Positions 43,725-52,318 of a stretch of 64,000 bases of DNA are shown one piece after another (position 1 is the first letter of the stretch; each line of letters opens with the position of its first letter). The notes below the pieces were generated by a model. It was not told the origin of the DNA. It searched no databases and was given only the letters and a program-made list of their open reading frames with translations. Source of the stretch: Vanilla planifolia (lineage: Eukaryota > Streptophyta > Magnoliopsida > Asparagales > Orchidaceae). Location: assembly GCA_023846275.1 (NCBI GenBank), contig JAIUJO010000185.1, positions 447,229 through 511,228 on the forward strand. The letters run 5' to 3'. Position numbers and translations under genes: made by a program.

Positions 43725-43945
43725 AATAAAAATTATTTAATGGTCACACAAGAGGAAATTCTTAGTTTTACAACAATATAACAAAATCAAAGTAAAATAT
43801 TTGGAGAAATAATCGAAATTGTAGTGTAAAATTGCTTTCAAAGTTACTAAAGTATTCAATTATGACATTGTTGATTATCAAATCAATAATGAATCAAACT
43901 TTTGAATAATATTAAAATGAGGTAAAATGAAGCAATGTATTATGA
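43725..43945 (+). repeat. Shortened monomer sharing a deletion junction with the 40.35-kb monomer
   Basis: The junction reads AATCAATAATGAATCAAACT followed by TTTGAATAATATTAAAATGA. It closely resembles the junction near 40,350-40,400 (AAATAATAAATCAAATTTTT, then TTTGAAGTGATATAAATTAA). Both lack the middle of the monomer, and both are followed by a monomer containing CAAATTTAAATAT or TAAATTTAAATAT at about the same distance. Confidence 0.6.
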
Positions 43946-44987
43946 TAAAATAAAAGCAATATACAAATCCAAATGTGAGGAGAATTAAATTTAGATTGTA
44001 ATTAAACCAAATAGAAATATAAAAAATTTAAGAAATGAGGAGAATTTCATAGGATATTTGCTATCAAAATACAAGGGAGATTGCATATAACATTCTTCAT
44101 CTTCAAATAATGTATAAATTTAAATATCTACTAAAACATACCAAAGCCCAAGAAACTAAAATATTTTAAAATATAAAAATAAACTTTTAATTGGATAAAG
44201 AACATCTTGATGACTCGAATGACATCTGTTTTGTCTCGATGAGTTCTCATTTACTACTACTTCAAATCAAAAAAATTAATAAGCTCACTTAATAACATGT
44301 TGTTATTTTACTATTAAATAAATACATATTAAAATTGAAATGAAATAAGTTGAACTAATTTAATTAACCTAATAAAAGTAATTTAAAGGTCACATGATAG
44401 AGAATCAAAGCTTCATAGAAATATATTCAAAAGGAAACAAGAAAATTAAGAAAATGACATAAATTGTACAAAAACAGTTGTACTTCAAAATACTAAGGAG
44501 ATCTAGTGTAATCATCCTAGATTATCAAATTATATACAAGTTAAAATACCTTATAAAATATGTCTAAATATTATAAAATAAAATATTAAAAAAATAAACA
44601 TCAATATTTTATATGATAAAGCTATTTAGAGGACTTGAATGACATTTTTTTCATCTTGGTCATAACTCATTTGGAATTATTATAATTATCGCAATGAATA
44701 AGAAAAAGTAAAATAAAAGATTATATGAATATTAACTAAAGACATGTTATAGCTAAAAATGCGATGATTTGATGCAATGTAATGTGACAACATCAATGTG
44801 ATTTAAAAGTTAGATAAGAGGAGATTTTTAATTACATAGTTATAAAAGCAAATAAAATTGAAATATTTTAAAAAAAGAGAAAAATTGTAATACAAAATTA
44901 AAGTCTAACATACTAAGGAAATAGAGTGTACCCTAATTCGACAAATAAGTTTCGAATGAAATGCCTTATAAAACTACTACCAACAAA

Positions 44988-45071
44988 GAATTTTGATTTG
45001 CCATCCTTTTAATATATTACATGATATGTCCCTTGGGATAATTCAAATCATAGCAATTTGATTTTTGACTT
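44988..45071. mobile_element. 84-bp insertion with 7-bp target-site duplication
   Basis: CAACAAA occurs at 44,981-44,987 and again at 45,072-45,078. Between them lies sequence unlike the monomer (GAATTTTGATTTGCCATCC at the start, TTTGATTTTTGACTT at the end). Deleting it with one repeat restores the normal 'CTTATAAA..., then CAAAACTCTAAAAAATAAA' monomer reading. No terminal inverted repeats are visible, so the class is unknown. Confidence 0.65.
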
Positions 45072-45699
45072 CAACAAAACTCTAAAAAATAAAAGATTTA
45101 CAAAAATATAAATATATATAATTAATTAGATGAATCTTGCCAATATGTCACCAACAACTTTTATTTGGAATCAATTGGACTCATTTGAACTTACAATGAA
45201 TTACAAAAATAAATGAGAAAAAATAGCAAATTGTTATTTTAATAACAAGTAAATGAACATGAAAGCTAAATTAAGATATATTGAGAGAATGTAATATAAT
45301 CAAATTGAAATGATGCAAACATCACATTGGGGGAGAATTATAGTTGTATAGTATAATAAAATAATAAAAAACATTTTCTAGAAATATGATACATTATACA
45401 CAAAAGTTGCATTCAGGGATACTAATGTGATTAAGTGTAACAACATTAATCATAGAATTAGGCTCATCTTGAAATGTCTTGTAATGTGAGCCTTAGTAAA
45501 AAAAAAGTAAAATATTTAAAAATATAAAATTGAATATCATAAGTTGATAGAGTTGGTCAAAATTATTCAACAACATTTGTTTCATCTCAATTATAGCTAG
45601 TTTAGAATTTATGCTAACTATTAAAGTAAACAAATATAAATAATAATAAGTTATTATATTAATATAAAGAAAAAATATATATTAAAGCTAAAATAAGGT

Positions 45700-45910
45700 A
45701 AACTAAAAAAAATATTAGCAAACTAAAGTGATACAAAGGTCACATGATATCAGACTAAAAGTTATATTGTGATATAACCAAATTAAATAAAAACAATATC
45801 AATGAAACAAATATAATATAATGAAATCAAAGTGAAATAGTGGACACATAGGAGGAGATTTAGGGCTACATTATGATATAACCAAATCAAATTGAAAAAT
45901 TTGAAGAAAA
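45700..45910 (+). repeat. Monomer with a repeated sub-block of about 100 bp
   Basis: The 'AAAGTGAT...GGTCACATGAGAG...GTTACATAGT' sub-block appears twice in a row. The first copy contains ACAAAGGTCACATGATATCA and the second contains GTGGACACATAGGAGGAGAT. Each ends in GATATAACCAAAT. The monomer carries two AATATAACCAAATCAAAG motifs, and recombination between them would give exactly this product. Confidence 0.65.
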
Positions 45911-46745
45911 TGAGATAAATTATGCGGGAAAGTTGCATTACAAGATGAAATGGACATTGAGGTAATATCATTGATTCTCAAATTAGGTATGCTTCACCAT
46001 ATCTTGTAAATTGTGCTGCATCTCTAAAATAATAAAGTGTATTAAAATAAAAATAAGTATTTAATTTTGTAAAGCTCATTAAGACTACTCCAATAATTTT
46101 TTTCGCCTCCATTGCACGATGTGTGGAAGTGCAAGTCATTAACCATTATAACAAGCATAAGTAATAAAATGTCATTATTTTAATATTAATTAAATACATT
46201 TTAAGATAAAATGAAAGAATTTATGCAATGTAAATTAAAAAATCAAATAGACTTCAATGCTACTTAAAAGTAGATTTAGAGTTATATATTAACACAATAA
46301 AATCAATGTAGAAAAAAATTGAAGAAATGTGGAAAATTGTATTTAGAAAGTTCAATTTTGTGATACTAAGATGTTTAATTGTAATGTTATGGAAGGATGC
46401 CAAGATAAATTGAAGTAATATAATTTAACCAAATTGAAGTAATGCAGTTGTCACACTAAAGAAGAATTTGAGGTACATAGTAATTTAGCCAAATCAAAGA
46501 GAAAATTTTGAAAAAATTAGAAAAATTTTATTAGCATGTCACATTCCAATGTAATGAGTGGATCAAATGAGACATCCTTAAAATTCAAATCTAGTATGAA
46601 TCAAAATGTCTTCATAAGTATATGAGAATATTAAAAAAAGTTAGAAGTATGAAAATGAATATTTAGTTATGTAGACAACAATAAGATGGGTGCAATAACA
46701 ATTGTTTCATTTTAGCCAAACTACATCTGAAATTATTATGAAATA

Positions 46746-47490
46746 CAACTTTGAATGGATTAATACTTTCTGATGCTTGTAGAGGTAAGAATTTATTTGG
46801 TTGTCTGCTTTCCTAGTGAATGGTCTCACAACATTGATCCATGTCTCTCATAAGGGTTTGGCTATCTGTTCTCCTAATAAAATGTCTCTTACCATTGATT
46901 CTTGTCCCTCATAAAGGAGGGGTAGTTAGAATCCCTCTAATTAGAGTTGGATGCACACTCGTTTCTCACAAAAGTAGATACATACAAACAACTGAAATTT
47001 TATTCTAGAATAACTATCTTCAACATGGTGAACATCCCTATCTATAAATATTTCAAAGGTTCATCAATAATTTTTAGAAAAAATGAAAAAACAATAAAAA
47101 TAAAATAACTAAAAAATTTCTCAACATTAAGTAGTTTCCTAAATCTGACCAGGTGTTTCGGGTTGCCGTAACAACGTAGATGGACAAATCAATCTAGTTT
47201 GCGAGTAAACATAATCTCAAAAAAACAACACTGTTTAGGTAGGACAGATGAGTTATCATGGGTCATCAAGGCTCAGAAATGCTCAAGTGGGTCGTCATAG
47301 GTAATGGCTTAGTATGGGGTGAGCATATTAGCAATGTTCATGCATTAATTCGAGTAAAGAAAGCATGCTAGGCAACTCAGAAGATGCCATGATTGCTAAT
47401 GATGGCATGAGTTCATGGTAGTAGACAATGGAAGGAAGCCAAGAAACCAAAAAACACAATTATAAGTAATTTATAAAGAAATTTTCAACC
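46746..47490. repeat. Array edge: 60-bp tandem duplication and GC-richer block
   Basis: The satellite ends near 46,745. Two 60-bp units follow, at about 46,799 and 46,859 (GGTTGTCTGCTTTCCTAGTG and GGCTATCTGTTCTCCTAATA, both ending in CTCATAAGG-like sequence); by eye they are about 75% alike. A third, weaker unit may follow. From about 47,130 to 47,450 the base composition is clearly richer in GC. That part holds an 11-bp inverted repeat with one mismatch at 47,384-47,408 (ATGCCATGATT, loop GCT, AATGATGGCAT). No coding frame is recognised. It could be the untranslated part or LTR of the gypsy relic to its right. Confidence 0.6.
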
Positions 47491-47519
47491 AAATTTTATC
47501 TTGATATACCAACGGAACT

Positions 47520-48060
47520 GGTATGATGCTAATGAGTGTGCTTTTGTAAGCTAATGTTAGGCACTTGTACATAAATAATTTCTCAAATATTAAGAAAATA
47601 TTAAAGGAACACAACACCTTTGTTCAATGGAAATCAAAGTTTTGTCTATCCATGATATGTTTTATTTGTGGGGATGGTATATGAGTATAAAACCAATCCT
47701 TTTGGTAGGATTTTGTGCTATGACATTGGATACAACTTAAGTTATTTATAAAAGTTATACAAGATTGGTCTTTAATTCTAATGATGATACAAAAGATAAT
47801 AGTTTTTCACCATTAGGTTGTCCTAATATAGTCAATGTGCATCTCATAATAGCTATGAGTTGTCCAATATACTAAATATTTTCATCTAGTGCATGTAATT
47901 CTTCCTCAACCTCATCGTTTGCTTATATAACCTCTTCTTCCACAACTTCAATACTTGTTTCTACCATATCCTCCAGGTCTACAATTAGAGGTCTTTTAGG
48001 GCACTTGGCAATGACATGCCCTCTCTCATAATAATGTGAAATTCAACTATAGAATTAGTA
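47520..48060 (-). pseudogene. Ty3/gypsy gag zinc knuckle to protease relic
   Basis: On the minus strand from about 48,045 a zinc-knuckle-like stretch reads ERGHVIAKCPKRPL. It keeps the H and last C of a CCHC knuckle; the first two cysteines are lost (the second reads Y). An acidic tail rich in E and D follows, broken by a stop, as is usual after gypsy gag knuckles. Further along (about 47,680 down to 47,600) SWIDKTLISIEQRCCVPL matches the stretch just after the active site of gypsy retropepsins in plants. The D-S/T-G active site itself is not recognisable. A weak match to the downstream GRPW region lies near 47,540. The relic is short and carries stops; reverse transcriptase is not seen. Family assignment is from remembered motifs, not a search. 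Confidence 0.6.
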
Positions 48061-50340
48061 GATTTTTTATTTAATGGTTTTATTCAATGAAATTCTACTA
48101 TAATAAGTTCTTTTTAGTACTTATACAAAAAATGTAAAGTTTTAAGTAATATTTTGTGTGCTCATTTTTACTTTTCTTATAATTTTATAACATCATAATT
48201 TTATTTTTGAAATAATATTTTTTTAATTAATTTCTAAAAGAATGTTTTTTGTAGTGGTTGAAATTTAAAATGACCCAATACTATTTTTTAATTTTATTTT
48301 AAAAATTAAAATTTTGAATATATTTTTAAATTTATGAAGAAATGTTGACACAAAAATTATATTACCACATTTAATGAATATATTAAATATTCAACATTAA
48401 TTGGAATATTTAACTTTTGTAAACCCATATAGTCCTTAAGTTGAACTGAAATTTTTATTATGCACATATTATTTAGGAAATAGTTCATTAACATTTATTT
48501 ATTTTTATTTTTTTTATTTTTTAAAAAAATAAACAAAATTTTGCATAATTTAATGAAGCAATTTTTGACATCTTTTGTATTTATTTATGAAATCTCAAAA
48601 CCTATTTATTAAATTTTTTTATCTATTTTAATTTTTTTTAATTTATCATAAAATATTCTTTGTATTTGTATTGTTTAAATAATCTCTATTTTGGCAAGCT
48701 TCAATTTTTTGCTTATTTCGGTTCCTTACCTACAATTGATTCATTTTGATGCTCTAATTATGAAAATAATTTTCTTTATTTGTATGCTCTAATAACATTT
48801 CACATAGTCACACTTTACCATGTTATTTCAACTAAGAAGTCAATCATAACTTTTTAAGATTTTTTTGTAATAAGTTTTTTGTTATTTATTTTTTTAACAA
48901 CATTTTCTTGTAATGCTATTTTTTTATTACAAAAAGATAATTCTATCATGATTTTAGAAATTTTTATGGCACTATTAAAAGAATTTTAAGCAACTCGTTT
49001 GCTCATATCTTTATCATTTTAAATCTTTATTGAAATTTCTATCTTTTGTTACATATAAGAATTAGTCATATTTAAATTATTAATATAATTTGAAATTGAT
49101 AAAATATCTAATTTATGAGATATTATAGTCCTTATAATTTTAAAATATTTTATTGTTTGGAAATTAGGGTATAAACACTGGTATATTTCTTATGCTTTTA
49201 TTTACATAAACTTCATTGTTTTTCATGCTTTAATGCATTTTGTTTACAATAGTTTATATACACACAAACACAAAAACATTCATGTGCATATATGGCCTTT
49301 CTTCATAAATTCACTAGTTTATTTTTTTGTACAAATATTTTAAAAAATTTTGAATTTTTGTCAAAAGTCTTAAAGCTATTTTTCTAATTAATTATGGTTT
49401 CCCAACCTCTATATAAAAGCTATTTTTCTTATATTTTACTCAAAAAATTTTATTTAAAGCATTATCTTCATATTGGCTTAAAATTTTGTGAATAACTTAA
49501 TGAATATGATAACAATGGGTTTTAGCACTAACAATCATTTTGCTTACAACTAGTTCTATAATATGATTCTTATTGAATTATTAATATATATTTAATTAAA
49601 AAATAATATAATTTGTTATATATTATAATTCTTATACTTTTAAAATATTTTACTTTTTAGAAATCTTTTTGTATACATTTATGTGTTTCATATGCATAAA
49701 TTATAAAAAAATATTCATTTGGCACATAATATAAGAAATGTTGATCCTTTTCAATTTGTTGTATTTTGACTTATTTCTTTTCCTTTCACTCATATAATGA
49801 TATTTTCATTTTTATTCTATTAGTAAAATTTTTTTATCATGTTATCAAAAAAAGTTTTAACTTTTTGAATAATTAGTTATATTAAAGAATTGCTAGTTTT
49901 TACATTTTTAACTTTTTTGTAGGTATCGACATATATGTCATAGTATTTCCATTGCTAATTTTAGGGATTTAAATATTTTAAATAGTTTTTTCTTTTTTTT
50001 TATTGCTCTTATATCTTTCTTAAACAGGTGACTTTTCGTAAAATTTGTTCAATTAAATAGATTTAGTTGGACAAATTATCTATATTGGTTTTATAATTTG
50101 AATTGTAAGATTTTCCTCTTGCTTTTTTTATCTTCAATTTTTACAACTCATTTTGCAATATATTTTGCACTTCCTTTAACAATTTTATGGGTATTCAATT
50201 GAATTATATTTTATAATTTAACTTTTTATCATTTCCATTAAATGATTAAAATAGTACACTATACTTTGTGTTTCTCTAAGTACAAAAATTAAACGGAGTT
50301 TTTAGTGCTTCCTATATTTCTCTATCATCTTATTTTAAAA
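48061..50340. other. T-rich relic DNA with faint 500-bp repetition
   Basis: No gene is recognised. One clear internal match is TATTATAGTCCTTATAATTT at 49,121 against TATTATAATTCTTATACTTT at 49,621. The match continues through TAAAATATTTTA and, with gaps, to TTTCATATGC / TTTCTTATGC, and is offset by 500 bp. This may be a second, much decayed tandem repeat or a duplicated fragment. On the minus strand this would be the place for the body of the copia gag that starts at 50,447, but I cannot follow a gag reading into it. Confidence 0.35.
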
Positions 50341-50348
50341 ACTGACCA

Positions 50349-50447
50349 TCATAAGCTTGTAATAAATATATAATTATGATGGAAGTGTGGTGGCCTACCA
50401 GTTGATGAACCTTTACCTAAACTTGATGAAGCACTAATTTTAGCCAT
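50349..50447 (-). pseudogene. Start of a Ty1/copia gag, truncated
   Basis: Reading leftward from the ATG at 50,447, the frame gives MAKISASSSLGKGSSTGRPP, then HFHHNYIF, and stops after about 32 codons. The pattern 'M-A, serine-rich, LGKG, S/T, RPP-L/H-F, NY' is the usual beginning of SIRE/Tork-like copia gag proteins in plants, where it continues into '(Y/F)WK.RM' and 'F(L/I)'; here a W-S-V-F remnant follows the stop. The ATG context and the untranslated unit just upstream on the same strand support this start. Downstream coding sequence is not recognisable, so this is a 5' fragment only. Confidence 0.55.
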
Positions 50448-50461
50448 GGATCTCTAAGAGA

Positions 50462-51396
50462 ATTTTTTTCTCATAAAAATGGGACCTCTATTTCATACCA
50501 ATAATGTTTTGTTCAACAAAGTAGGGTGAATTTCTAGAAATGAAAATTTTTATTTCATGAGAAATATGAAAAAACAACTCATGGGTTTACAATTGTTTTT
50601 CTTTACCTTGAAATAAAACTATTGGGGTTTCCTACCCCCTTCTTCCATCAAGAAGTCATGAACATTGCAACAGTGCATTTTATTTAATAGATACAAGTTT
50701 TTGGACTTGCATCCTTATCTATTATTATTTTATACGCATTAGGAGATATGGTCAACTCCAATACTATAGTAAATGACATTAAGAGCAATAACCTATCCTA
50801 ACAAATGTGGTCTAATTCTACAAGGTTATACTTACCTTAGTAAAATCAAGTTTTAAATTTATTTTATTTAATATTAATAATATTATTCTTTTCTTGCTAA
50901 TTACTTAATATTTTTCGTTAATGTTTTAAAACAAATTATTGAAAAAAGATTTTTGACATTATGATCAATATAAAATGGTTCTTAAGATGTTCAAAATAAG
51001 TTGATCAAAGATATTGGAAACCTAAATTATTTTTAGATGATTAATTTTAATAAAATTTAATTTATGTTATTTGCATCATAGATCTAATTCAACCTTTCAC
51101 ATTCTAATGAAAAATTGAAATATTAAAATTAAATTTAAAATATTTCTTTTGGTTCTTTGTTTCTTCAACAATAATGATATTTATGTGCAGTGATATTTGC
51201 TCATCTTTTTTTTTAGTTCTCTCATGAACATGGGCACAAACAATCTAAATTTTAAAAAATTAAAGAAATACATTATCTAGAAATACTTTAGTTTTGTTAA
51301 CATCAAACAAAAAACCATAGCAAGAGGTCAATAGCACAACAAAGTATGCATTAACTGGGAAATTATACCATGGATGTGCAAACATAGCTATTATTC
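50462..51396 (-). repeat. 0.93-kb tandem unit, copy 1 (possible LTR plus leader)
   Basis: Nearly the whole unit is repeated immediately to the right. Markers: TCATAAAAATGGGACCTCTA at 50,471 against TCATAAAAATGGGGCCTCTA at 51,404, and AAAGTATGCATTAACTGGGA at 51,341 against AAAGTATGCATTAATTGGGA at 52,278. The offsets are therefore 933-937 bp, and identity by eye is about 85-90%. On the minus strand the unit lies directly upstream of the copia gag ATG. Near its downstream end (50,482-50,500) it has TTGGTATGAAATAGAGGTCC, which resembles a primer-binding site for initiator-Met tRNA (TGGTATCAGAGC) with a small insertion. That would make the unit an LTR plus leader. No coding is seen. Confidence 0.75.
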
Positions 51397-52318
51397 ATTT
51401 TTCTCATAAAAATGGGGCCTCTATTTCATACCAATAATACTTTTGTTCAATATGGGAGGATGAATTACTAGAGATAAAAATTTTCATTTCATAAGAAATA
51501 TAAAAAATAACTCTTATGGGTTTACAGTTGTTTTTCTTTACCTTGGAAAAAGACTACTAGGGTTGCCTACCCCATTTTTCCTTCTAGAAGTCATGAACAA
51601 TGCGGTAGTGCATTTTATTTAATGGATACAAGTTTTTGGACTTACATCCCTATCTATTATTATTATATATGGATTAGGAGTTATGGTCAACTCCATTTTT
51701 ATAGTAAATGGCATTAAGAATAATAACCTAACCAAAAAATTGTTGTTTAATTCTAGAAGGTTATGCCAAGCTTATTAGAATCAAGTTTTAAATTTATTTT
51801 ATTTAATATTAATAGCATTATTATTCTATTACTAATTAGTTAATATTTTTCATTTATGTTTTAAAAATTTTATTAAAACAATTTTGAATATATGATCAAT
51901 ATAAAATAGTTATTAACATGTTCAAAATAAGTTGATCAGAGATATTAGAAACCTAAATTATGTTTTAGGTAATTTATTTTAATAAAATTTCATTTATATT
52001 ATTTGCAATGCAGATTTAATTTAAGCTTTCACATTCTAATGAAAAACAAATTGAAATATTAAAATTAAATTTAAAATGTATCTCTTGGTTCTTTGTTACT
52101 TCAACCAAGATGATATTTATGTGATCTGATATTTGTTCATCTTTTTTTTTAAGTTCTCTCATTAACATGGGCACAAACTACCGAAATTTTAAAAATTTAA
52201 TGAAATACATTATTTAGAAATACTTTAGTATTGTTGACATCAAACAAAAAACCATAGCTAGAGGTCAACAGCACAACAAAGTATGCATTAATTGGGAAAT
52301 TTTGCCATTATTCATTTT
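51397..52318 (-). repeat. 0.93-kb tandem unit, copy 2 (possible LTR plus leader)
   Basis: This is the second copy of the unit to its left. It lacks about 20 bp present near 51,370-51,390 of copy 1 and ends in a TTATTCATTTT stretch, as copy 1 does. The primer-site-like motif is at about 51,417-51,436. Two adjacent LTR-plus-leader units are not a normal element layout, so unequal recombination or a local duplication after insertion is likely. Confidence 0.75.

Larger units (their letters stand above)
3198..46745 (+). repeat. Large degenerate tandem satellite, about 380-430-bp monomer
   Basis: The same series of blocks recurs throughout. In order they include GAGCTCATCGAGATGAGTCC, CAATGACATTTGTTTCATCT, GACCTCATTTGGAATTACTA, AAATAAGCATAAATAATAAT, TTATTATTTTAATATTAAGT, AATATATATTAAAGCTAAAA, GTAATATAACCAAATCAAAG, ATGTAAAGGTCACATGAGAG, GAAAGTTGCATTCCAAGATA, ATCCTCGATCATCAAATCAG and AAGCATGCCAAAACCCTAGA; these are by-eye consensus blocks, and single copies vary. 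Sample anchors of the GAGCTCAT block are 5,278, 6,498, 6,922, 22,614, 31,744 and 38,531, giving spacings near 407-424 bp or multiples of them. About 105 monomers fit. Copies look roughly 60-75% alike, so the array is old and little homogenised. Truncated monomers occur, for example between about 8,155 and 8,295, near 13,440 and near 28,160. The plus strand is strongly A-rich. I do not recognise a named family. No gene lies in the array. Confidence 0.88.

Noticed and set aside
4642..45971. Short open frames of 60-119 codons on the minus strand of the array
   Set aside because: They fall at unrelated monomer phases, encode low-complexity L/I/F/Y/N-rich strings and are not conserved from monomer to monomer, as expected for chance frames in AT-rich DNA.
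3198..46745. Regular repeats as a CRISPR array
   Set aside because: The repeated unit is about 400 bp, diverged and continuous, with no short identical repeats separated by unique spacers; the transposon relics are of plant type.
1..46745. Functional centromere
   Set aside because: Array size and AT-richness would allow it, but the sequence alone gives no evidence of CENH3 association, and the strong monomer divergence argues against a currently active, homogenised centromere.
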